Source of the DNA: Acinetobacter sp. UBA801
GTDB taxonomy: Bacteria; Pseudomonadota; Gammaproteobacteria; Pseudomonadales; Moraxellaceae
Reading direction: 5' to 3'
Length of the DNA stretch: 64,000 nucleotides
NCBI GenBank assembly: GCA_002296655.1
Contig: DBIN01000008.1
Coordinates: 1 to 64,000, forward strand
Every line of letters starts with the position of its first letter. Within the stretch, counting starts at the first letter, position 1. Shown piece after piece: positions 41,663-49,781 of this stretch. Made by a program: the position numbers and the translations under genes. The notes under the pieces are model-generated. The model worked only from the letters and a program-made list of their open reading frames with translations. It ran no database searches and was not told the DNA's origin.

Positions 41663-42247
41663 ATGGGCCACCGTTTAAGCAAAATCTACACCCGAACAGG
41701 CGACTCAGGCACAACAGGACTGGGCGATGGCTCACGTGTCGCCAAAGACGACTTACGCATTCATGCACTGGGCGATGTCGATGAACTCAATGCCTGCATT
41801 GGCGTATTGCGCTCACAAATTACACATAGCAACATTCAAGACAAAAACACTTGGGACAAATCGCTTAGCCTGATTCAGCACTGGCTATTCGATTTAGGCG
41901 GTGAAGTCTGTATCCCCAATTACCATCTCGTACAACCACTTGCGATTGAGTTCCTAGAACAAGACATTGACCGCATGAATGAAAGCCTGCCAATGCTCAA
42001 AGAATTTATTCTGCCTGCAGGTACATTGGCATGCAGTTATGCACATCAAGCCCGTGCCGTATGCCGCCGTGCAGAACGCAGTTTAATGACCGTCCACAAC
42101 CGTGATCAAAATATTCAAGCACCGTCTTTGCAATTACTAAATCGACTGTCTGACTGGCTATTTGTCGCATCGCGCAGCTTGCAACGCGCCGAAGGTGGCA
42201 GCGAAGTACTTTGGCAAAAAAATATCAATGACAGCATTAGTAACTGA
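41663..42247 (+). CDS. PduO-type ATP:cob(I)alamin adenosyltransferase
   Basis: This 194-residue enzyme adds the adenosyl group that makes coenzyme B12. The N-terminal IYTRTGDSGTTGLGDGSRV ATP-binding motif (about 8-26), GDVDELNACIGVLRS and the C-terminal RAVCRRAERSL and LNRLSDWLFVASR blocks are typical of the PduO family. It completes a salvage module with the riboswitch-controlled receptor upstream: uptake, then activation. AAGGA precedes the ATG. Confidence 0.94.
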   Translation: MGHRLSKIYTRTGDSGTTGLGDGSRVAKDDLRIHALGDVDELNACIGVLRSQITHSNIQDKNTWDKSLSLIQHWLFDLGGEVCIPNYHLVQPLAIEFLEQDIDRMNESLPMLKEFILPAGTLACSYAHQARAVCRRAERSLMTVHNRDQNIQAPSLQLLNRLSDWLFVASRSLQRAEGGSEVLWQKNINDSISN

Positions 42248-42402
42248 CATCGGAAACTAAAATAAAGTCCTGATTTTACATCTAAAAAATCACAGCAGAT
42301 GGTGCTTGAATTTTCACACCATCTGACCAAAATAAGAGTTGTCATCCCTCTGTCACGTCGTACTTGCAAAATGAAAGCAAACTTTCAATTCATGAGCACA
42401 TT

Positions 42403-43116
42403 ATGCGCATAATTGGTCATCGTGGTGCGCGTGGCGAAGCGCCTGAAAACACGCTTGGTGGTTTTGAATATATTCAAAATATTGGCATTCGTGCAGTAGA
42501 GTTTGATGTACGTCAACTCAAAGACAATGCTTTGGTGGTCATGCATGATGATCAATTCATTCGCACCACAGGACAAGACAAAGCACTGTATGAATGTAGT
42601 CTGGAAGATTTAAACCATTACAATCATGCGGTGATGTGGTCAAATTGGAATAAAGTTGAAACCACACCCCTACTCAATCAAACCATGACCATTATTCAAA
42701 ATTTTGATCATATTGAAGTCGAAGTTAAAGCAGTCAACTCGCATGCCGATGCTGAAAAAATTACCCAAAGTTTAGAGCAACATTTGAAGGGTTTTGAACA
42801 CAACGCCATCATCACCAGTTTTGATACAAAAATTCATTGGGCCTTGCAACAACAAAAATCACGCTTTAAACGTGGTTTATTGGTTGAAGATAATTTGCAA
42901 TATCAAGCGATTGACCAGGCTTTAGCATTAGGCTGTTGCCAAATTGGTTGGATGAATGAACTCGCAACCAATGCACTCATTCAGGCCACACAACAAGCCC
43001 AGCTGAATATCAGTGTTTGGACAGTCAACCAAATTGAACGTGCCAAACAGCTTAAAGATTTGGGTGTTCAGGGTTTAATTACCGATTATCCTAAACTGAT
43101 GATGCAACACTTGTAA
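42403..43116 (+). CDS. Glycerophosphodiester phosphodiesterase
   Basis: This 237-residue GDPD-family enzyme hydrolyses glycerophosphodiesters to glycerol-3-phosphate and an alcohol. The signature IGHRGARGEAPENTLGGF (His about 5), the catalytic EFDVRQ acids and VVMHDD are present. The C-terminal VWTVNQ and GLITDYPK blocks complete the barrel. No signal peptide is seen, so it is a cytoplasmic UgpQ-like form. I chose the ATG at 42403, although its ribosome site is weak. Confidence 0.9.
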   Translation: MRIIGHRGARGEAPENTLGGFEYIQNIGIRAVEFDVRQLKDNALVVMHDDQFIRTTGQDKALYECSLEDLNHYNHAVMWSNWNKVETTPLLNQTMTIIQNFDHIEVEVKAVNSHADAEKITQSLEQHLKGFEHNAIITSFDTKIHWALQQQKSRFKRGLLVEDNLQYQAIDQALALGCCQIGWMNELATNALIQATQQAQLNISVWTVNQIERAKQLKDLGVQGLITDYPKLMMQHL

Positions 43117-43406
43117 GCGGCACAACCTCAAATATTTTGATGGATAAATAATTGATTTATTGTGCTTGTTTGGCTGCCGAATACCATAACTCCGTAAAAT
43201 CTCGCAGAAGCCATTATATTCTGTTACCACCCAGTACAATACAACTGTACAATAATGCTGTGATCGTGAATACGCTCATGCTAATATGCGAAAAAATTAA
43301 TCCCCATAAAACTTAATACTATGATTTCAATCTACAGATCGGTCATAACGTTGTAACGGATTAAGGTCCATTTATACCTCCCAAGGTTCTAGGAGTGCTG
43401 TTGGAG

Positions 43407-44573
43407 ATGAATGCTCCCCTACCTCAAGCCCCAATTAACTGGGTCGCTGTGTTTGCTCTGGTGGTTTTACCCATTGTAGCTGTTATCGCGATTCCGTTAT
43501 ATGCGTATCACCATGATTTTAGCCTTGCCGCTTGGATCAGTATGTTTGTATTACTTGGCGTAAGTAGCTTGGGTATTACAGCAGGTTATCACCGCTTATG
43601 GGCACACCGTGCTTATGAAGCTACCCTTCCCTTGAAAATCATTTTAATGATTATGGGAACATTTGCCGTTCAGAACAGTATTCTGTATTGGGGTTCAGGT
43701 CACCGTACCCATCACCGTCATGTCGATGACGTCGAAAAAGACCCATATTCAATTAATAACGGCTTTTGGTATGCGCACATGGGCTGGATGTTACGTGACT
43801 ATCCTGCCGCAGAGCCAAACTTTAAAAATGCGCCAGATTTGTTAAATGACAAATTGGTGATGTTCCAGCACAAATATTATGTGCCAATGGTAATTGCAGT
43901 TCATGTTGGCATTTTAGTGCCAATTGGCTGGGCTGTTGGTGATATGTGGGGTGTGTTGCTATTGGGCGGTTTAATGCGTCTGATTTTAAGCCACCATGTT
44001 ACCTTCTTTATTAACTCGCTGTGCCACATGTGGGGTTCACGTCCTTATACTGACGAAAACACCGCGCGTGATAACTTCTGGTTAGCCATTGCCACTTGGG
44101 GCGAGGGTTATCATAACTATCACCATATTTTCCAATACGATTATCGTAATGGCGTAAAATGGTGGCAATATGACCCAACCAAATGGTTAATTTGGACATG
44201 CTCGAAGTTGGGCTTAGCGAAAAACTTACGCCGTATTCCAAGCTTTAATATTAAAAAAGCAGAATTGGCGATGCGTTTTAAATATGCAGAGCAAGACTTG
44301 GCGGTCTATGGACACAATGTAAATGATGACATTGGCCAAGTTAAAAGCCGTATTTCGCAAGAATATGATGCCTTTACTCAGACTCTGAACGATTGGGCAA
44401 AGTTAAAAGAGCAAGAAATTCAGGCGAAAAAAGCATCAGTAGCTGAAAAAATCCACCAAATGGATGACAAATTAAAAGTTGAATTCCAATTGGTTGAACA
44501 GCGTCTTTCACACCATCGTGAAACCTTGAACTTACTCATGCGTAACCTGAAAAAAAATCCTGTATCTGAATAA
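43407..44573 (+). CDS. Acyl-CoA/fatty-acid delta-9 desaturase
   Basis: A membrane di-iron desaturase of about 388 residues. It has four hydrophobic helices and the three histidine boxes HRLWAH (about 70), HRTHHRH (about 107) and HNYHH (about 236). It introduces a double bond into acyl chains, probably with an electron-donor partner elsewhere. The C-terminal 100 residues after the last box are hydrophilic and coiled-coil-like, longer than in minimal desaturases. The start is uncertain: ATG 43407 is preceded by GGAG too closely, and AGGAG at 43391 fits TTG 43401 or GTG 43395 as well. Confidence 0.9.
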   Translation: MNAPLPQAPINWVAVFALVVLPIVAVIAIPLYAYHHDFSLAAWISMFVLLGVSSLGITAGYHRLWAHRAYEATLPLKIILMIMGTFAVQNSILYWGSGHRTHHRHVDDVEKDPYSINNGFWYAHMGWMLRDYPAAEPNFKNAPDLLNDKLVMFQHKYYVPMVIAVHVGILVPIGWAVGDMWGVLLLGGLMRLILSHHVTFFINSLCHMWGSRPYTDENTARDNFWLAIATWGEGYHNYHHIFQYDYRNGVKWWQYDPTKWLIWTCSKLGLAKNLRRIPSFNIKKAELAMRFKYAEQDLAVYGHNVNDDIGQVKSRISQEYDAFTQTLNDWAKLKEQEIQAKKASVAEKIHQMDDKLKVEFQLVEQRLSHHRETLNLLMRNLKKNPVSE

Positions 44574-44592
44574 ACCTCCATTCTTATACACT

Positions 44593-44630
44593 GCAGAAAG
44601 CCCTGACCTGTTCAGGGCTTTCTGCATTTT
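44593..44630 (+). terminator. Strong intrinsic terminator after the desaturase
   Basis: A 14-base GCAGAAAGCCCTGA / TCAGGGCTTTCTGC stem with a 5-base loop, followed by a T-run. Confidence 0.9.
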
Positions 44631-44696
44631 TAGACTACAGTTTTAAAGCCTAAGTTTGCTATAGTGAAACTCACTTTGTACCAAAGCTCTCTCACT

Positions 44697-46142
44697 ATGC
44701 AATTTAATCCACGTTATCCGACTCTACCCGCCCGTCTTTATCACATGCAGCAGCCTTTACCTTTAAAAGGTGCAAAAGCAGGACACTTTAATGCTGCATT
44801 GGCAAAAGAACTGCAATGGACAGCCGAAGAACAACAGCACTGGATTGAAATTTGCAGTGGACAAAACACTTTTCAAGAATTTCCTGCTTTGGCGATGGTC
44901 TATGCAGGACATCAATTTGGACAGTGGGCAGGTCAATTGGGAGATGGACGCGGTTTACTCATTGCGCAAGTTTTGGACACACAACAACGTACCATTGACC
45001 TGCATTTAAAAGGTGCGGGGGCAACACCTTATTCTCGTATGGGCGATGGACGTGCAGTATTACGTTCCGTGATTCGTGAATATTTGGCAGGGCATGCTTT
45101 AAATGCACTGGGTGTCCCTTCAAGCAATGCGGTGGGATTCACTTCATCTACACAAGGCGTACAACGTGAAAAACTAGAACTGGGCGCCATGTTATTACGC
45201 ACCTCTGACTGTCATATTCGTTTAGGTCATTTCGAATGGATCAATCAGTATCAACCTGAACTACTGCCTGAATTTGTGCAAAAATGTATTGAGTGGCACT
45301 ATCCAGAATGCTTGGCAGCCGAACAGCCTGTACTCGCCTTTGCTACGAAAGTCATTCAACGTACCGCTGTCATGATTGCAAAGTGGCAACTGGTCGGTTT
45401 TGCGCATGGCGTGATGAACACCGACAATTTAAATATCACAGGTTCAACACTCGATTTCGGTCCTTATGGCTTTATGGAGCGTTTTCGTCCCAACTGGATC
45501 AACAATCATTCGGACTATCAAGGACGTTATACCTACCAACAACAACCCAGCGTAGCACACTGGAATTTATGGGTCTGGTTAAATAATTTAATTCCACTTG
45601 AGCAAAACCCAGATCAGAAAGAACACTGGAAACAAGCACTGGCAGCATGCTTAGAACATTTTGAACCCACTTTTTTGGAGCATTATAAACTCGGTTTATG
45701 TGAAAAAATGGGACTGCCAAGCTTCCATAAAGACAGTTTTGACTGCGCAACCAACTTCTTACGTATTTTGCAAAGTGAGCAACTGGATTACACCCAAAGT
45801 TTTATCCGTCTACAAAATAAACAATACACAGAAATATTGGATGATTGTTTGGATCGTCGTCAGTGGGAAAGCTTTTTGGCGCAGTATTTACAAATTCGTG
45901 AACATCAGGATACCGATGCCTTAGATATTGCTATGCAGCAAGTCAACCCTCAGTATATTTTGCGCAATCACATGGCACAAAAGGCGATTGAGCAAGCAGA
46001 GCGTGATGATTTTTCAGAAGTTGAGCGTTTATTTAACTTGCTCAGCCAACCCTATATTCAGCAAACAGCATTGGAAAAACCTGAAGATTTAGCACCTTTA
46101 CCAAGTGATGTGCCAGAAGTGATGGTGAGTTGCTCATCTTAA
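44697..46142 (+). CDS. selO: SelO-family protein AMPylator (YdiU)
   Basis: A 481-residue pseudokinase that transfers AMP from ATP to protein hydroxyl groups and is linked to oxidative stress. The signature MVYAGHQFGQWAGQLGDGRG, HLKGAGATPYSRMGDGRAVLRS-type lysine loop, HGVMNTDNLN and LDFGPYGFM blocks are conserved. The C-terminus ends SCSS; many SelO proteins end in this motif. The start is ATG 44697 (MQFNPRYP); the upstream in-frame ATG lacks a ribosome site. Confidence 0.92.
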   Translation: MQFNPRYPTLPARLYHMQQPLPLKGAKAGHFNAALAKELQWTAEEQQHWIEICSGQNTFQEFPALAMVYAGHQFGQWAGQLGDGRGLLIAQVLDTQQRTIDLHLKGAGATPYSRMGDGRAVLRSVIREYLAGHALNALGVPSSNAVGFTSSTQGVQREKLELGAMLLRTSDCHIRLGHFEWINQYQPELLPEFVQKCIEWHYPECLAAEQPVLAFATKVIQRTAVMIAKWQLVGFAHGVMNTDNLNITGSTLDFGPYGFMERFRPNWINNHSDYQGRYTYQQQPSVAHWNLWVWLNNLIPLEQNPDQKEHWKQALAACLEHFEPTFLEHYKLGLCEKMGLPSFHKDSFDCATNFLRILQSEQLDYTQSFIRLQNKQYTEILDDCLDRRQWESFLAQYLQIREHQDTDALDIAMQQVNPQYILRNHMAQKAIEQAERDDFSEVERLFNLLSQPYIQQTALEKPEDLAPLPSDVPEVMVSCSS

Positions 46143-46143
46143 T

Positions 46144-46239
46144 AGCCTTGTTGCACAAATGCCTAACACTATGATTTTATTAAAACCTAAAGAAACCTTT
46201 AAAAATTAGTATCTTGCAAAATATTTATGCAACAAAGCC
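46144..46239. mobile_element. MITE-like relic with 17-base inverted ends
   Basis: A 96-base non-coding stretch begins AGCCTTGTTGCACAAAT and ends with the inverse ATTTATGCAACAAAGCC. The two ends match as inverted repeats at 14 of 17 positions. The GGCTTTGTTGCA end resembles termini of common Acinetobacter insertion sequences, so this may be a non-autonomous derivative or the remains of a deleted IS. It starts two bases after the selO stop codon. I see no clear target-site duplication. Confidence 0.6.
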
Positions 46240-46308
46240 ATTGTCCTGCTAAGCAATTGATTGTACAAACTACAAAATTTAGCTGCGATGTGAAATGACA
46301 AATATTTT

Positions 46309-46352
46309 ATCTAGCCCATCTCTCTGTATTAAAGATGGACTAGATTAATTTT
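46309..46352. terminator. Bidirectional terminator between selO and baeR
   Basis: A 13-base stem, ATCTAGCCCATCT / AGATGGACTAGAT with one mismatch, has a T-run on the plus side and an A-run on the other. It can end selO and baeR. Confidence 0.8.
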
Positions 46353-46354
46353 TT

Positions 46355-47041
46355 CTACTCATCAGGATATTCAAAACGATAACCTACACCATACACAGCC
46401 TGAATCCACTCATGTCGATTACCTGTTTCGGCAGCGTCAGAAATTTTACGGCGCAAGTTTTTAATGTGGCTATCGATCACCCGATCTGCCACTTCAAAAC
46501 TGTCAGGGTTAATATGATCTAACAATTGCGCACGTGAATACACCTGCCCAACATGCTCTAAAAACAATTCCAATAAACGGAATTCGGTTGGGGTCAAATT
46601 CAAGGTTTTTTGCTGATACCAAATACGCTGCTGCGCTTTATCCATACGGAACAAAGACGGATCTTCGGGCTCAGCCTTACGTTCTAAACGGCGCAACACT
46701 GCCTGTACACGCGCGACCAGCTCTTTCGGGCTAAAAGGCTTACATACATAATCATCTGCGCCCATGTTTAGACCCAGCACCCGATCAATTTCTTCTGTTC
46801 GTGCCGTGACCATAATAATAGGCACATCGGACTGTTCACGCACTTTGCGGCAAATGGTCAAACCATCCATACGCGGTACCATCAAATCCAAAATCATCAG
46901 GCTCGGTTTACGCTGCAAAAAGCTGTCATAGGCTTCTTGCCCATCATGAAACATACTGACTTCAAAACCAGCAGCTTCTAAATAATCTCGCACCAATTGG
47001 GCAAGTTCAATTTCATCTTCAACCAGCAAGATATGTTTCAT
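46355..47041 (-). CDS. baeR: OmpR-family response regulator (BaeR-like)
   Basis: This 228-residue regulator has a receiver domain (LLVEDE at about 5, phospho-acceptor Asp52 in MILDLMVPR, Lys in VCKPFSPKE) and a winged-helix domain (LNLTPTEFRLLELFL, VGYRFEY). The partner sensor ends 20 bases upstream. BaeSR in Acinetobacter responds to envelope stress and controls efflux genes. I chose the ATG at 47041, giving MKHILLVEDE. The BaeR name rests on family resemblance and gene pairing. Confidence 0.88.
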   Translation of the reverse strand: MKHILLVEDEIELAQLVRDYLEAAGFEVSMFHDGQEAYDSFLQRKPSLMILDLMVPRMDGLTICRKVREQSDVPIIMVTARTEEIDRVLGLNMGADDYVCKPFSPKELVARVQAVLRRLERKAEPEDPSLFRMDKAQQRIWYQQKTLNLTPTEFRLLELFLEHVGQVYSRAQLLDHINPDSFEVADRVIDSHIKNLRRKISDAAETGNRHEWIQAVYGVGYRFEYPDE

Positions 47042-47061
47042 GCACGATTCCTTAAAGTCCA

Positions 47062-48714
47062 TTAAGATTTAATTTTTGGAAAACTTAATTTGCAGCGTAA
47101 ACCACCCAACGGTGAATGAGCAAAACTTAGCTCTCCGCCCAATGCTTTGGCAATTTTGACCGATAAAGCCAGACCTAAACCTGTCCCGCCTGTGGCACGT
47201 GTACGCGAATCATCGGCACGATAAAAACGCTCACCCAAACGTGCCAATTGTTCATCATTTAAGCCAAACGGGCTGTCATCTACATACACCGTCCATTCGG
47301 TTGGGTTTTGACTGGTGTGAATATGCACCTGCCCACCTGCTTCGGTATAGCGAATACTATTACTGAGCAAGTTGAGCATAATTTGTTTAAAGCGGTCTAT
47401 ATCCAATTGTAATTGCGTGCCTTCACCCGACACGATCAAGTCCAACTGTGCCTGTTCAAATTTCGGCTTAAAGCTTTCGATTTCCTGCTCAATCACTTGC
47501 CATGGATCAATGCTCGAGAAATAGCATTTCAGCTGCATGGCTTCGGCTTGCGCCAAGTCCGATAAATCCTGTGTGAGTTTTTTCAGACTATTGACCTGAT
47601 GCATCATCGCAGCCAAATGGTCTGGTGTGGCTTTGCGGATACCATCTTGCATGGCTTCAATTTGCGCCTGCAACACCGCCAATGGAGTTTTTAATTCATG
47701 TGAAGTATCTGCCACCCACTGACGACGTGAAGTTTCATGTTGATCTAAAATCACCGCCAAATGATTCAATTCGGTAGATAAATCACCCAACTCATCATTA
47801 CGATTGACCTTGACCTGATGCTGATAATTGCCTTTGGTTAATTCACGTGTACCATTTAATAAGCGCTGAATTGGCTTTTTAAAATAGGTCGCCAATAACA
47901 ACGCAGCAACCAAGCTCGCCAAAATACTTAAAACATAAACCAATAATAAATAGCGAGTTTGTTTACTAAAAAAGTTAATACTTAAAGCATCTTCCTGATC
48001 TAACACAGGTTTTAAGCCCAGATAACCCACGATTTTTTCACCGACCATAATTGGACGATAGGAAATTTGAGTTTCAGCAGGCTCTCCCACTACAAATTGC
48101 CGCTGGGCATCATATAAAGATAAGCGTGAACTCAAGCCTAAACGGTCAGGCATCGAAATAAATTGTTTTTTTCCAGATGATTCTGTCGTGTTTTGGTGTC
48201 CTTCATTTTTACGATCAGGACGGAAAGCATTCTGATTGGCACTCAAAGGAAACACTAAACCTTCAAATGGCTGAAATTGTGAAGGTAAATTCAGCTCTAA
48301 CCAGCGAAGTTCTTCCGCATTGGCTTGTCGTTTGCCTGGCTCAGGCTCGACTACACTTGAGTTTACATTGGCCAGGGTGTGTTCCTGAAAATAGCGCTGC
48401 TGCAAAGCAATGTCATACTGACGACGTAACCACCACCGAGATAAACGGTCATAATCATCAGGCGCAGCTTCACCTTCAATTTGGAGAATTTGCGCCTGAA
48501 TGGCATTGCCCCAGTCATGGTACACCGCATACACTTCTGCCAAGTTTTGAGTGAGCAAGTCCAGCTTTTGCATTTCTACGTCGGCCACGTATTTACTGAA
48601 GTTACGCTGCATATTGACATGCAATACCCCCAAACTAACCGTGGTGATTAGCAAGGTCGTCAGTAGCACTGTTAAGAACAGGCGTAATGCGATGGGTATA
48701 CGGCGAATTTTCAA
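47062..48714 (-). CDS. baeS: Sensor histidine kinase (BaeS-like), TTG start
   Basis: This 550-residue sensor has a first membrane helix (about 9-29), a large periplasmic region (about 30-255), a second helix (about 256-278), a HAMP domain, the phospho-His in ADTSHELKTPL (about 337) and the ATP-binding domain (NLLSNSIRYTE, GTGLGLAL). The periplasmic domain holds a charged Q/N/R-rich insert near 180-200. No ATG lies near the expected start; TTG 48714 opens the frame just before TM1. It is divergent from the lipoprotein gene. Confidence 0.88.
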   Translation of the reverse strand: MKIRRIPIALRLFLTVLLTTLLITTVSLGVLHVNMQRNFSKYVADVEMQKLDLLTQNLAEVYAVYHDWGNAIQAQILQIEGEAAPDDYDRLSRWWLRRQYDIALQQRYFQEHTLANVNSSVVEPEPGKRQANAEELRWLELNLPSQFQPFEGLVFPLSANQNAFRPDRKNEGHQNTTESSGKKQFISMPDRLGLSSRLSLYDAQRQFVVGEPAETQISYRPIMVGEKIVGYLGLKPVLDQEDALSINFFSKQTRYLLLVYVLSILASLVAALLLATYFKKPIQRLLNGTRELTKGNYQHQVKVNRNDELGDLSTELNHLAVILDQHETSRRQWVADTSHELKTPLAVLQAQIEAMQDGIRKATPDHLAAMMHQVNSLKKLTQDLSDLAQAEAMQLKCYFSSIDPWQVIEQEIESFKPKFEQAQLDLIVSGEGTQLQLDIDRFKQIMLNLLSNSIRYTEAGGQVHIHTSQNPTEWTVYVDDSPFGLNDEQLARLGERFYRADDSRTRATGGTGLGLALSVKIAKALGGELSFAHSPLGGLRCKLSFPKIKS

Positions 48715-48854
48715 AAGCGCAATCTCAGCTTTTTTTGTCGATTTTGAGCATTGTAACCAACAGTGCTAGAAAAAACTCTCCATTGTTTCTACATCTTTAT
48801 TATTTAATCTTTAATCATCCAAAATCACATGCTCTTGTATGGGGGGAGTTTAAA

Positions 48855-49472
48855 ATGAATAAGATGACAAAAATTGCTTTAGCCACTGCCAGCGTTTTAT
48901 CTGTAGGTGCGCTGACTGCCTGTCAATCTACCCAAGCACCAAAAGATACGAAGCAGTCACAACATATGCATGATCATTATCAAAAAGACCGTCACATGAC
49001 AGCTGAACAACGCAAACAGTTTGAAAAAATGCGTACTGAACGCAAACAGGTCATGCAAGACATTAAAAAAGCCTGCGATGGCAAAGCGGTGGGTTCAGCA
49101 GTCCAAATTAAAGCAGGTGGGCAAACACTAGAAGGCACATGTGCGATTTCATTTAAACCGAACCGTGATGAAATGAAACGTGGTGAACATCGCCCAATGC
49201 GTGGTGATCAAGCCGATCGTGGTGAATTCCGTGGCATGCATATGCAGCGTGGCGAACCACTAACCGATGCGAAACGTGCTGAGTTAACCCAGAAATACGA
49301 TCAACGTTTAGCTGAACGTCAAGCGCGTCAACAAGCTGCGACCAAAGCCTGCCAAGGTCAAACCGATGGTAAAGCCGTTCAAATAAAAGTGGGTACGCAG
49401 ACGATGGATGGTAAATGTATCGTTCACTTCCAGCCTAAAGCACCTGTTTCAGCACCAGATAAGGCTGCTTAA
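48855..49472 (+). CDS. Periplasmic lipoprotein with an internal duplication, beside baeSR
   Basis: A 205-residue protein with a lipoprotein signal (lipobox LTAC, Cys about 25), and a charged, Met-, Arg- and His-rich helical body. It carries two similar units, KKACDGKAVGSAVQIKAGGQ and TKACQGQTDGKAVQIKVGTQ, each followed by a second Cys (EGTCAISF, DGKCIVHF). I do not recognise a named family. The layout recalls small envelope-stress proteins encoded divergently from two-component systems, so it may be a baeSR target; that is inference. The ribosome site GGGGGGAG is strong. Confidence 0.82.
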   Translation: MNKMTKIALATASVLSVGALTACQSTQAPKDTKQSQHMHDHYQKDRHMTAEQRKQFEKMRTERKQVMQDIKKACDGKAVGSAVQIKAGGQTLEGTCAISFKPNRDEMKRGEHRPMRGDQADRGEFRGMHMQRGEPLTDAKRAELTQKYDQRLAERQARQQAATKACQGQTDGKAVQIKVGTQTMDGKCIVHFQPKAPVSAPDKAA

Positions 49473-49497
49473 GCCACTCTAAAAAGCATAAATAGAT

Positions 49498-49526
49498 AAA
49501 AAAGGCGCAAATGGCGCCTTTTTTAT
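49498..49526 (+). terminator. Intrinsic terminator
   Basis: AAAAGGCGC / GCGCCTTTT stem with a 5-base loop and a T-run, just after the lipoprotein gene. Confidence 0.85.
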
Positions 49527-49781
49527 TGGACATATCTCTTTACGGTTTTGACTATTTGTATCATTTCAAATTCAGCAAAACTATTTACACTCAAACAACT
49601 TAGCCATTTCAAGGTAAAAATCTTTGACTTTGCAGTCACTAAGAAATGCTATTCAGATGCTTGTACCGAATTAGAAGATGTTGCACGATTACAACCATTC
49701 CAACAGGTCATGTCTGAGAAGGCATGCTTTGAAATCCATTTAAAATATAACGCTGGTCAAACCAGTATTGAGGAAACCGAT

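Noticed and set aside
42292..42326. CAGATGGTG / CACCATCTG hairpin after the adenosyltransferase
   Set aside because: The stem is real but no T-run follows, so I did not list it as a terminator.
43235..43262. GTAC-spaced repeat upstream of the desaturase, possible regulator site
   Set aside because: Only short half-sites and no match to a regulator motif I can name; likely chance in AT-rich DNA.
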